Below, one piece after another: positions 17,490-26,380 of a stretch of DNA of 64,000 nucleotides. A model generated the notes under the pieces. The model searched no databases and was not told the DNA's origin. It saw only the letters and a program-made list of their open reading frames with translations. The translations under genes were made by a program, and so were the position numbers. Source of the DNA: Brasilonema angustatum HA4187-MV1. Its GTDB lineage: Bacteria > Cyanobacteriota > Cyanobacteriia > Cyanobacteriales > Nostocaceae. The stretch covers positions 248,001 to 312,000 of the forward strand of contig JAHHGV010000001.1 of assembly GCA_019359695.1 (NCBI GenBank), in the 5' to 3' direction. Within the stretch, counting starts at the first letter, position 1. Each line of letters begins with the position of its first letter.

Positions 17490-18065
17490 ATGGAGATCAT
17501 TACCAAAAGATTTTTGCTGCGCGAGTTTATTGAGGAAGATGAGCCTGCGTTTATTGCCTATCATGCCGATCCACGGTATGCGGAGTTTTGTGCACCAGAA
17601 GAGGTAACACCTGAGTATGCACGATCGCTTCTGGGGCTTTTCGGTCAATGGGCAGTCGAACAGCCACGTAGCAATTATCAGTTTGCGATCGCTCACCTCC
17701 AGAACCCCCAGGAAATATTTGGCTGCTGCGGTCTGCGCCGTGAAGGCTATGGCCCTGACAAAGCGGAACTAGGAATCGAACTAGCACCACAGTGCTGGGG
17801 TCGTTACGGCTACGCAATTGAGGTTGCTAGGGCGCTCATCGAGTTTGGGTTCCGCGAACTCGGGTTGAAAGAGATTCGAGGAATTTCTGTTAGTGCGAAT
17901 TCACGGGTGGAACGCTTGGCGCGCCGATATGGGTTTGTAGCAGTTGGGACACGCCCAGGTGCACCTTGGATGCAAACGCGAGGATGGAGTCAAACTGAAT
18001 GGCAACTTACACGGGAAACATGGGAGGGTAACGAGCGAGCGGGCGGACGAACTCTCAAACGCTGA
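17490..18065 (+). CDS. GNAT N-acetyltransferase (RimJ/RimL type)
   Basis: The 191-residue product carries the N-terminal ITKRFLLREFIEEDEPAF strand-helix block of RimJ/RimL-like acetyltransferases. It also has the acetyl-CoA region GIELAPQCWGRYGYAIEVAR and the C-terminal SANSRVERLARRYGFVAVG. Such enzymes acetylate protein N-termini or small amines, but the substrate is unknown here. The start at ATG 17490 is preferred over TTG 17484. Its base composition is somewhat more GC-rich than the AT-rich repeats beside it. It is convergent with ppk1. Confidence 0.85.
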   Translation: MEIITKRFLLREFIEEDEPAFIAYHADPRYAEFCAPEEVTPEYARSLLGLFGQWAVEQPRSNYQFAIAHLQNPQEIFGCCGLRREGYGPDKAELGIELAPQCWGRYGYAIEVARALIEFGFRELGLKEIRGISVSANSRVERLARRYGFVAVGTRPGAPWMQTRGWSQTEWQLTRETWEGNERAGGRTLKR

Positions 18066-18118
18066 CTTCTTTTGGGGAAACTCTGCACTCCGTGCAGAGT
18101 CAGCCACAGGGTACTTAA

Positions 18119-20281
18119 TTAATTCGCATTTGAGTTTAAAGCCATTGACATGAGAATTTTTTGTGAACTTGCTTCTGGAACGTCTTCACCAGGGCGTCTT
18201 TGAATATAACTACCATCTGGCTGCAACTCCCAAGCTTGACGGTTATCTGCCAACATAATTCCTAAGATTTCTTGCAAATCTTTAGCAATGTCTGCATCTA
18301 AGATTGGGGTAATAACTTCTACCCGACGATCTAAATTACGTCGCATCCAATCGGCACTACCGATGTAAATTTCCTCCTGCCCATTGTTATGAAAATAAAA
18401 AATGCGGGAGTGTTCCAAAAAGCGACCAACAATACTAATCACGCGAATATTTTCACTAATATCTTTTAGTCCAGGGCGTAAACAGCAAATTCCACGCACA
18501 ATTAAGTCAATTTGCACGCCAGCGCGGGAAGCTTCGTATAAATGGCAGATGATTTCCGGATCTACCAATGAATTCATTTTGGCAACAATCCGCCCAGTCA
18601 AGTTATTACGAACATTTTCAATTTCTCGCTGAATCATAGAAAGGAAGCGATCGCGCATCGTGACAGGTGCAACCAAAAGTTTTCGGTATGACTTTTGCCG
18701 CGAGTATCCTGTCAAGAAATTGAAAACATCTGTAACATCCGCTCCCAACTCTTCATTGCAACTAAATAATCCCAAATCTGTGTACAATCGTGCCGTTTTA
18801 TGATTATAGTTACCAGTCCCAATATGTACATAGCGAGAAATACGGTCTTGTTCGCGCCGAACGACCATAATAATTTTACTGTGAGTTTTTAGACCGACTA
18901 AACCGTAAACTACGTGAATTCCAACCCTTTCCAACCGCTTCGCCCAGTAGATATTATTCTCTTCATCAAACCGTGCCTTGAGTTCTACCAATACAGAAAC
19001 CTGCTTACCATTTTCAGCAGCTGCAATTAAGGCATTTATTATCGGTGAGTCAGAAGAAGTCCGATAAAGAGTCATCTTAATTGCCAGCACATTCGGATCA
19101 TGGGCAGCATAGACAATAAAGTTCACCACAGAACTTGAAAAGGATTGATAGGGATGGTGTACAAATAAATCCTTTTCTCGAATAACTGTAAAAAAATCTT
19201 TTCCTTCTTCTATCTCTTCTAGCTCTGGATTTAGATTTGGGTTTTTAATCCTTTGTAAGCGAGGATGTACAACAGCTTGCCACGGTTCGTCTTTGAGTTC
19301 TGGGACGGGTAAAGACATGAAGTACATCATATCTTTCAGTCCGATAATACCATCTACTTCGTAAACATCATTTTCCTCTAATTCTAAATCCTCCAACAGT
19401 CGTTGTTTGATAAATTCAGGAGTTTGAGAATGTATTTCTAACCGCAAAGGACTTCCACCAACGCGGCGTTTTCGCAGTTCTTGCTCAATAGCCAACAGCA
19501 AATCATCGGCTTCATCTTCTTTTAATCCCAAGTCAGCGTCACGGGTTATACGGAAGATATGGTATTCTTGTATATTCATTCCTGGGAAGAGGGACTCCAA
19601 GTTATGGGCGATCGCCTGTTCCAAAGGAACCCCTGTCCACACTGCTGGTTTGCCATTATTTTGAATTCCCAAATCTGGCGGTAAAGCCAAAAATCGTGGC
19701 AAAACTGTTGGGACTTTGACTCTGGCAAACAATTCTTCTTCTGTCTCCGGGTTTTTGACAACAACAGCCAAATTCAAACTGAGATTGGAAATATAGGGAA
19801 AAGGATGGCTGGGGTCAACAGCAAGAGGAGTCACGACGGGAAAGACTTGCTCTTCGTAGTATTTGTCTAAATATTTTCTCTGTTTTTCGGTTAAATCTAT
19901 GTAATCTAAAATATGTATGCCATGCTCGGTAAGTTGAGGTCGTAAGACTTTCTCAAATTGTTCATGCTCTTTGGCGACTAACGGACGCAGCATAGAGGTA
20001 ATTTCGTCTAACTGTTGTTGTGGCGTGCGAGCATCAGAAGCTAACACGCTAACCTTTGCTTCTACTTGCTGCTTAAGTGCTGCAACGCGCACCATAAAGA
20101 ACTCATCCAGGTTAGAACTCCATATTGCCAAAAACTTAAGCCGTTCTAGCAAAGGGGTTCGTGAGTCGCAGGCTTCATGTAACACCCTTTTATTAAACTC
20201 TAGCCAGCTTAACTCTCGGTTGAGATAGTATTGAGGATCGTTGAGATTGATTTGATGAGCGGCCTTCTTTGATTTTGGCAT
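18119..20281 (-). CDS. ppk1: Polyphosphate kinase 1
   Basis: PPK1 reversibly makes polyphosphate from ATP and provides phosphate and energy storage. The 720-residue protein has the N domain (NRELSWLEFNKRVLHEA), the head domain with PFPYISNLSLNLAV, and the two PLD-like catalytic domains with VGLKTHSKIIMVVRRE (catalytic His region), RYVHIGTGNYNHKTARLYTD and SADWMRRNLDRRVEV. The length is normal. ATG 20281 (MPKSKK) is preferred to the upstream GTG at 20290. It is divergent from the secreted hydrolase gene over about 440 bp. phoD at 45.2 kb is another phosphate gene in this window. Confidence 0.97.
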   Translation of the reverse strand: MPKSKKAAHQINLNDPQYYLNRELSWLEFNKRVLHEACDSRTPLLERLKFLAIWSSNLDEFFMVRVAALKQQVEAKVSVLASDARTPQQQLDEITSMLRPLVAKEHEQFEKVLRPQLTEHGIHILDYIDLTEKQRKYLDKYYEEQVFPVVTPLAVDPSHPFPYISNLSLNLAVVVKNPETEEELFARVKVPTVLPRFLALPPDLGIQNNGKPAVWTGVPLEQAIAHNLESLFPGMNIQEYHIFRITRDADLGLKEDEADDLLLAIEQELRKRRVGGSPLRLEIHSQTPEFIKQRLLEDLELEENDVYEVDGIIGLKDMMYFMSLPVPELKDEPWQAVVHPRLQRIKNPNLNPELEEIEEGKDFFTVIREKDLFVHHPYQSFSSSVVNFIVYAAHDPNVLAIKMTLYRTSSDSPIINALIAAAENGKQVSVLVELKARFDEENNIYWAKRLERVGIHVVYGLVGLKTHSKIIMVVRREQDRISRYVHIGTGNYNHKTARLYTDLGLFSCNEELGADVTDVFNFLTGYSRQKSYRKLLVAPVTMRDRFLSMIQREIENVRNNLTGRIVAKMNSLVDPEIICHLYEASRAGVQIDLIVRGICCLRPGLKDISENIRVISIVGRFLEHSRIFYFHNNGQEEIYIGSADWMRRNLDRRVEVITPILDADIAKDLQEILGIMLADNRQAWELQPDGSYIQRRPGEDVPEASSQKILMSMALNSNAN

Positions 20282-20726
20282 GATGACCACAGAAAGGGAG
20301 AGCTTAACACAACTCGGACAGCATACTAAACATAGTAGAGGAAAAAAGCCATCACTTTTATCTCAAGGCAAAGAGAAAGGAAAATTTGCAGACGGATGTG
20401 GAAAGTTGTGTTGCACGATAGGGACACCCGAGTCAAAACGGTTAGACGGGCAGGGTTTACTAAGTTAAAATACTTACTGTATTGGTTGAAAACTTTGCGG
20501 CAATAACCTCAATTCTGGAGAGCGATCGCTTTTTGTTGAAAATTCATCATCAAATAATCCATATTCAAAAAATGGCGTTACTGAATTGAGAAATAATTTG
20601 TATAATTTTGCTAGTCATTTTCCCTTACCTTTTCAAAAGAGCTATTTATTATCCAAATCTTTTTTAACATTGCTGGAAAGTAGACTGAAGAATGATTAAC
20701 TGAACTAAAACCAAGGAGTCATTGTT
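20282..20726. other. Divergent promoter region
   Basis: About 445 bp between ppk1 (minus) and the secreted hydrolase (plus). It includes a GCGATCGC octamer (about 20521). No credible ORF was seen, and a 62-aa frame at its left edge lacks any signal of coding. Promoters of both genes should lie here. Confidence 0.5.
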
Positions 20727-21815
20727 GTGACTACATGTCAAGTCCTGTTAGTAGCTTTTTTGAGTACAGCTTTAATGGTACTGAATATAGGGAAAGCTGC
20801 TGCTGTAACTTATAGTGATGCTCCATTGTTTCAAGATGTTGCTAGCTACACGACATCTATCACAGCTAATAACGATTTAGCTGATATCTACTACCCCAAT
20901 CCATCAAATTTAAAAACTAGCAATTATTCATTCCCCCTGGTAATTTTGTTGCAAGGTGCAAATATTGATAAATCAAATTACTCCAATTACGCTAACTTAG
21001 TAGCCCGCTACGGATTTGTGGTAGTTGTACCCAATCACCTCAGAACTTCACCACAGACTGGTAGGACAGGACTTTTACCTGAACCCTCACAAATCAATGC
21101 TGTTTTGTCACAGATAAAAACTGATTCGGAAAATCCTACAACGCCAGTGAGTGGTATTGTTGATACGCAAAAATTAGGCTTGCTTGGTCATTCTGCGGGA
21201 GGCTATGCCGGATTAGCTGCGATCGCAAACGCTTGTCTTCCCTTTTTTTGTGAAGATTCTTTCAGCCGACCACAAGAACTGAAAGCAGGAGCGTTTTTCG
21301 GTTCTTTTCTACGAAATTTATCAACTCAAGAGTTCCTCCCTATCAATAATTCAGGAATTCCTGTTGCCTTATTACACGGAACGCTTGATAGCATAAATAC
21401 TATTGAAACAGCAAAGTTAACTTACGAGCAAATTCAAGAGCCGCCCAAATTCTTTGTCACCATTGATGGTGCCAACCACTACGGGATTACGAATATCAAT
21501 GACCCTTCAAAGTCTGGATCTGAAAAAAACACACCTACCATAGATCAAGATGTAGCAACTGAAACTATCGCCCGTTGGAGTGGATTGTTTTTACGTGCCA
21601 GCATTCTTGGTGACAAAAGTGCTTTTGATTACGTCTATTTTACAGGCGATATGAAAGATGCAAATGTCAGTGTCACCAAACAAATAAAGCCTATTCCTGA
21701 AGCACCCTTAACATTGGGAGTGGTGGCAATAAGTACCTGGAGTGTCTTATGGCGATTGAAAAAATGGTTATCAATAAAGACAAGTAGCGAAGTCACCACT
21801 GATTGCTGGCGATAA
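20727..21815 (+). CDS. Secreted alpha/beta hydrolase with a PEP-CTERM-like tail
   Basis: The 362-residue protein starts with a signal peptide (VLLVAFLSTALMVLNIGKAAA). An alpha/beta hydrolase of the chlorophyllase/dienelactone hydrolase type follows: nucleophile elbow LLGHSAGGYAGLAAI (Ser about 156), an acid-region segment ALLHGTLDSI and a likely catalytic His in DGANHYGITNI. The C-terminus has a PEP-CTERM-like sorting signal: IPEAPLTLG, a hydrophobic stretch (VVAISTWSVLW) and a basic end RLKKW. This suggests processing by an exosortase and surface display or release. Initiation is at GTG 20727 after CAAGGAG. The natural substrate is unknown. Confidence 0.8.
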   Translation: MTTCQVLLVAFLSTALMVLNIGKAAAVTYSDAPLFQDVASYTTSITANNDLADIYYPNPSNLKTSNYSFPLVILLQGANIDKSNYSNYANLVARYGFVVVVPNHLRTSPQTGRTGLLPEPSQINAVLSQIKTDSENPTTPVSGIVDTQKLGLLGHSAGGYAGLAAIANACLPFFCEDSFSRPQELKAGAFFGSFLRNLSTQEFLPINNSGIPVALLHGTLDSINTIETAKLTYEQIQEPPKFFVTIDGANHYGITNINDPSKSGSEKNTPTIDQDVATETIARWSGLFLRASILGDKSAFDYVYFTGDMKDANVSVTKQIKPIPEAPLTLGVVAISTWSVLWRLKKWLSIKTSSEVTTDCWR

Positions 21816-22318
21816 ACAAAGCGGGGCTAATAGTACCAAAAGTGGGTAGGATTGCGCAAAGCCAGAGACGCCTTTAGGCATGTCGCAAAAGTCCAAAGAA
21901 GAACAGCAGCTGATACAAAAAGAAATCACCAGAGATCACAGCACCAACACCTAAACTCTACAAAAGGAAAGAATCAGCGCCTCTTTTTAGTTGCCGCTGC
22001 CTTAAATAATTTTTGGGAACATTTTTATACGAGATAATTTCTCTTAATTTTTGCATGAATACACTTATGCTCATCTGTAGCATATGTATTCTGTTGTTGG
22101 ACTTGCTATCAGAAATTTTCTAATGAACTATTACAATTGCAGTAGGATGAGTTATGACTTAAATCGTTATGTAAACTGACATATAAAATATTTTTTCCAA
22201 GAATTTTTTATAAAAGTCCAAGTCATCGCAGACAGAAGTAATTGTGCCCAAAAGCACATACTTGTCTAAAAGAAAAAATCGATATGCCATCCAAGAATTT
22301 TACTGTCGTCTACGGTTT
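21816..22318. other. Non-coding stretch after the secreted hydrolase
   Basis: About 500 bp with no gene that I can support. A 61-aa frame (21852-22037) is Lys/Arg/Gln-rich and has no family-like features. Nothing else was recognised. Confidence 0.45.
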
Positions 22319-22423
22319 TATAGCGGTTCTCATTTGAATCACATACACCACCACGAATAATGTAGAGCACGTAAATGCTACGTCTCTACAGCTGTGTATT
22401 GCACGCAACTGAGAAGCGCTATA
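22319..22423. repeat. MITE-like element of about 105 bp
   Basis: Imperfect terminal inverted repeats TATAGCGGTTCTCA (left) and TGAGAAGCGCTATA (right) bound the element. An internal palindromic core, GTAGAGCACGTA...TACGTCTCTAC, lies at 22362-22388. No ORF is present. Non-autonomous elements with this kind of core are common in Nostocales genomes. Confidence 0.65.
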
Positions 22424-22571
22424 GATAGGAAGAAGTCATTTTTCAAAAAAGACACTGCCTTTTCTACTGCATAAGTCGATTTCGCCTACATCTATATATA
22501 AATTAGACCACTAAGTTACACTCTAGTGGCTTTCTAGGCGTGAAAACTTCTCTAAAAACTTGTTAAATCAT

Positions 22572-23453
22572 ATGAATATTAAACTACAGCCCATATCTGA
22601 TAGCATAGGTCAAGAAATTATTAATCTCGGTCATATCAATATTCTAGAATTAGACCAAGAAGAAATTATTAGTTTGTTTAAATCTTATGGAATATTACTT
22701 TTTAGAGGATTTAACACTGATACTGATAATTTTAGAAACTTTACAAATTTATTAAGTATTAATTTTAGAAATTATGCAGGTGGCGCATTCACGAGAAAGG
22801 TAATTAATGGAGATCAGACTCTTTTGAGTGTAAATGATTTTAAGTCTGAGATTAAGTTGCATGGAGAAATGTATTATCAGCAAAATATTCCACTTATGCT
22901 ATGGTTTTTCTGTGCTAATCCGCCACTTAAAGATGGTGAAACTACGGTATGTGATGGCAGACAGTTTTTTAATGAAATGAGTTGTTTCATCAAAGAATTA
23001 TTCAGCAAAAAGAAACTAAAGTTTACTGTTCGGATTCCTCAAGAGGCATGGCAGAAGAAATACCAAACAGATAACTTGAATAGGGTTAAAGAAATGTGTA
23101 AACAGAATAATACACGTCTGACAGTGTACGATGATCACTCAATTTTGCTGGAATACATTTGTTCAGCAATTATTCCCAGCCGATGTGGAAAGTATCAGGT
23201 ATTTATTAATAGCCTATTGCCGACGAAGCAGTTAAGTCCAAATATTCTTAAGTTTGAGGATGATTCTGATATACCTGATGAAGTCGTATCTGAACTTAAT
23301 GAAATAGCTGAAAAAATAACCACAGAAATTAAGTGGAAAAAAGGGGATATTCTCATGGTTGATAACACAAGAATACTTCACGGTAGAAGAGCTTTTGTTG
23401 ATGATCAAAGAGATATTTATATAAGGTTATGTTCCCCAGCTTTTCCTTTCTAA
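22572..23453 (+). CDS. TauD/TfdA-family Fe(II)/2-oxoglutarate dioxygenase
   Basis: The 293-residue protein has the early block IISLFKSYGILLFRGFNTDT, the metal pair of the H-x-(D/E) motif in KLHGEMYYQ (His97, Glu99), the distal His in NTRILHGRRAF (about His270) and a following Arg for 2-oxoglutarate in DQRDIYIRLCSP. Such enzymes hydroxylate small molecules, and many act on natural products or amino acids bound to carriers. No biosynthetic genes adjoin it, so the substrate is unknown. The gene is visibly AT-rich. Initiation is placed at ATG 22572, and the frame also allows TTG 22560. Confidence 0.82.
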   Translation: MNIKLQPISDSIGQEIINLGHINILELDQEEIISLFKSYGILLFRGFNTDTDNFRNFTNLLSINFRNYAGGAFTRKVINGDQTLLSVNDFKSEIKLHGEMYYQQNIPLMLWFFCANPPLKDGETTVCDGRQFFNEMSCFIKELFSKKKLKFTVRIPQEAWQKKYQTDNLNRVKEMCKQNNTRLTVYDDHSILLEYICSAIIPSRCGKYQVFINSLLPTKQLSPNILKFEDDSDIPDEVVSELNEIAEKITTEIKWKKGDILMVDNTRILHGRRAFVDDQRDIYIRLCSPAFPF

Positions 23454-23471
23454 GTAAAAGTGTCTATCTTA

Positions 23472-23590
23472 TATAGGAATCCGGTTTGATTTCTGAATTG
23501 ACTCGTAGAGGTAGGGAACGCTTAACAGGGAATAGGGAACAGGGAACACCCAAACGCTTAACATCAACTGTACTGAATTCCGTTAAAAAA
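23472..23590. repeat. Interspersed repeat copy (TATAGGAATCCGGTTTGA family)
   Basis: The end TATAGGAATCCGGTTTGA at 23472 is followed by TTTCTGAATTGACTCGTAGA and by AACGCTTAACAGGGAA-type units. The same order is found in the complement of 56850-56919. It lies 19 bp after the dioxygenase stop. The rest of the gap up to the kinase contains no other gene. Confidence 0.6.
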
Positions 23591-23862
23591 TAAAATAGAA
23601 TCTTATAGCTACCATCTTGACAATTATATTATTAGCTGAAGTCAGTATCGTTGGTCTTGACAGTGCGATAGCCTACGCTGAAAAATCAATTTTCAAATGA
23701 AATCCTTTAGATGTATTCTTGACAGTAACCCAATCGGTACTGAAAATTGTCTCATCAGTATCCATATACTTAACTCTTTATTTCCAAAGCATTTTTTGCC
23801 ACAACAGCAAGGTTATTGTTGAAATTATAAATCTTACTGTTATTTTTCAGTCGCAAGCATCT

Positions 23863-25296
23863 ATGTTTCAAGCCACTCGTCGCCGTCTTGCCCTATGGTA
23901 CACTGCTGTGACAGCTGTGTTACTGCTGCTGTTTGCAAGTGGGGTGTATTTGTATGTACGTAGTACCTTGATTGAGCGGATTGACGATACTTTGAATCAT
24001 GTGGTGGAGGTAGTAGAGCGATCGCTCGTCATTGAGTCAGTTAACTCAGATTTTGGTCAATCCCGTATCAATATAGATGCCACTTTTCGCGATAATACGG
24101 ACACCGCAGAAGATGACCACATCGATCTTGAATGGTTTAGCCCCACTGGTGAATTACTTTGGTCTACTTTGTCACAACCTCTGAACATTCCATTGCATGC
24201 GAACCGTACAGGTGAGACTGTCAAAGTTTTTAGGAACCAAGACAAATCAATTCAAAATGTTGAATATTCCTCCACTCCCCCACTCCTCCTGAGACAAGTG
24301 ACAGAACGGGTACAAATTGGTCGGCAGGTTTTAGGATATTTGCGTGTTAGTCATCCGTGGTTTGAAGTCACAAAACCCAGTCGTCAATTAATTTTTGATT
24401 TAGCACTGGGTATTGGATTGATGGTATTTTCTGTTGCAGCAAGTGGCTGGTTTCTTTCAGGTAAAGCGATGGAACCAGTACATGAATCATATCAACGTCT
24501 TAAACAGTTTACCGCTGATGCTTCTCACGAATTAAGAAGTCCAATTACGTTGATTCAAACTAATGTGCAAGTCGCTTTGAGTGAGTTGGAATTATCCGAA
24601 GCAGACAGTTCTATTCCATCACACTATCGGCAACAATTAAAAGTGGTCGAACGACTCACGCAACGTTTGGGCAAGTTAGTCAATGATTTACTGTTTCTCG
24701 CAAGACAGGATAGTGGTATCAGCAAAGAAATTTTTTCTCCCTGTCCTGTTGATGCTTTGTTAATGGAAGTGGTTGAAGAACAACAACTGTTAGCGACAGA
24801 AAAAAATATTATTTTCTCTCTAGATTTGGTTGATCCTCCTGTTTGCGAAACAGATCCCGAATTACTTGACAATTGGTTTACAGTTGTTGGCAACTGGGAT
24901 CAACTGGTACGGTTATTCACAAATTTGATTGGCAATGCTTTACAATATACTCCTTCTGGAGGATGCGTAAATATAGAATTAGCAGGCTTTGAGGCAACAA
25001 ATCGCGTTTCTGGATTGCGTTACAACAGTGGCCAGTTAGTCTTTAAGGTGAAAGACACTGGTATTGGTATTCCTGCTGAGGCGCTACCCCGTTTATTTGA
25101 CCGTTTTTACAGAGTAGATCCAGCGCGTACTCATACGGCGAAAGGTACAGTAACACAAAGTGCGACTGGTTCGGGATTGGGGCTGGCGATCGCCCAAGCC
25201 ATAGTCGAGAACCACCAAGGGCAAATTTATGTAGAAAGTACTCTAGGCAGTGGGACTACTGTCACCGTTACTTTACCCGTTACTTTTGATTCTTAA
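23863..25296 (+). CDS. Membrane-bound sensor histidine kinase (orphan)
   Basis: The 477-residue protein has two membrane helices (about 12-34 and 168-190) around a periplasmic sensor domain. It then has the dimerisation/phosphoacceptor box FTADASHELRSPITLIQTN, the N-box LIGNALQYTPSGG, the G1 box DTGIGIPAEALPRLFDRFYR and the G2 box GSGLGLAIAQAIVENHQG. It autophosphorylates on the His of the H-box and passes phosphate to a response regulator. No response regulator gene is adjacent, so it is an orphan here. I chose ATG 23863 (MFQATRRRLALWY), because the frame up to 23719 adds 48 residues of poor quality. Confidence 0.88.
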   Translation: MFQATRRRLALWYTAVTAVLLLLFASGVYLYVRSTLIERIDDTLNHVVEVVERSLVIESVNSDFGQSRINIDATFRDNTDTAEDDHIDLEWFSPTGELLWSTLSQPLNIPLHANRTGETVKVFRNQDKSIQNVEYSSTPPLLLRQVTERVQIGRQVLGYLRVSHPWFEVTKPSRQLIFDLALGIGLMVFSVAASGWFLSGKAMEPVHESYQRLKQFTADASHELRSPITLIQTNVQVALSELELSEADSSIPSHYRQQLKVVERLTQRLGKLVNDLLFLARQDSGISKEIFSPCPVDALLMEVVEEQQLLATEKNIIFSLDLVDPPVCETDPELLDNWFTVVGNWDQLVRLFTNLIGNALQYTPSGGCVNIELAGFEATNRVSGLRYNSGQLVFKVKDTGIGIPAEALPRLFDRFYRVDPARTHTAKGTVTQSATGSGLGLAIAQAIVENHQGQIYVESTLGSGTTVTVTLPVTFDS

Positions 25297-25519
25297 TAGA
25301 TTAAGGTTAAGAAATGTTTCTTGTGACAGATGCACTGAAGTAACTTTACTTAATAAGTTAAAAGTGATGCTTGTTGAATTAAGCAAGAAAGTTCTAGCAG
25401 TTTGAGATCACTACTTATACAACATTTATAAGTAGTTTTAGAAATTGCTAGATTTTTAGTGGAAAAATTCACTTATGGCGTCAGCAATTATAGAAAAACT
25501 GATGTTATCAGGAGGATAA

Positions 25520-26071
25520 ATGACAAATACTCCAGAATCTTTAGATGAAAAACAACCATCTGCTGTTCCAGAATCTTCAGATGCCAAAAAATCATCTCCT
25601 ATCGACTCAAAAGATATCCCTTTTTTAGAGAAGATAAAGGCTAAAGCGGGCCTAGAGGACATTTACGACGCTAGGGATTTTACGGAAGTGGTGTTCCGTG
25701 TGATGCGTGACCTCATGACCACCGAAGCCGCAGACCGAGTTGCTGAGGAACTACAAGGTAAGCCAGCTGAAATCACTGATGAAAAAGCACTGCAAAATGA
25801 TATCGTAGAGCTTTGGAAAGACACAAATCCAATTGTGGGCTTCCTGAGTCGGGTTCGTCCACCTTGGCAAGGTCCTGGAATTTTTAAGATTGATTCTGAC
25901 CGCTTTTTATTCCGAGTCGCAAATGAAGGTGGATTGTCACGCAATGTAGACCGAGAAGAAGCTGTTAAGGCTGTATTCTCTGCTACAAAAGAAGAATTAT
26001 CTCCAGAAAGAATTCAAGAGATTGCTAGTTGGTTGCCTGATAGAGTTCTTCAACTTTGGGAAGAAGCTTAA
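25520..26071 (+). CDS. DUF2267-domain protein
   Basis: The 183-residue protein has a disordered N-terminus (about 1-38, Ser/Pro/Asp-rich). A DUF2267 domain follows, with the alpha-helical blocks ARDFTEVVFRVMRDLMTTEA and ADRVAEELQGKPAEI and later SRNVDREEAVKAVFSATKEE. The function is unknown. The family is widespread and is sometimes found with stress-related genes. A strong ribosome-binding site (AGGAGG, 5 bp before the ATG) supports this start. A hairpin follows at 26089. Confidence 0.82.
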   Translation: MTNTPESLDEKQPSAVPESSDAKKSSPIDSKDIPFLEKIKAKAGLEDIYDARDFTEVVFRVMRDLMTTEAADRVAEELQGKPAEITDEKALQNDIVELWKDTNPIVGFLSRVRPPWQGPGIFKIDSDRFLFRVANEGGLSRNVDREEAVKAVFSATKEELSPERIQEIASWLPDRVLQLWEEA

Positions 26072-26088
26072 CAAATCTTCCTGATTAA

Positions 26089-26128
26089 GAGGCTCTGATC
26101 GGGGATGGATGACTTGAACCAGAGCCTC
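26089..26128 (+). terminator. Hairpin after the DUF2267 gene
   Basis: The perfect 9-bp arms GAGGCTCTG and CAGAGCCTC enclose a 22-bp loop, 18 bp after the stop codon. No long T-run follows, so this is a possible terminator or an mRNA-stabilising hairpin. Confidence 0.5.
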
Positions 26129-26380
26129 AATATACCTATTTATGTAGTACTGGTGGCATAAAACTCTATCTCACCGAGTACAAGTTTTCATATCTATAGT
26201 TAGAGTACGAATTAATTACTAATTGTTATAGTTTGATTATTAATGAATTTAAAAAACTTTTAAAAAACAAGCATAACCAAGCGACAAGTAAATAATCTTG
26301 TATGTTGCCTTAAAAAAGCAACTTGTAGCAAGAGTTTTGACATCATTCAAAGATTTCAATCTTTTACATAGGAGGTCAGT

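Noticed and set aside
21852-22037. 61-aa ORF after the secreted hydrolase
   Set aside because: Basic, Gln/Arg-rich sequence without conserved features or ribosome-binding site.
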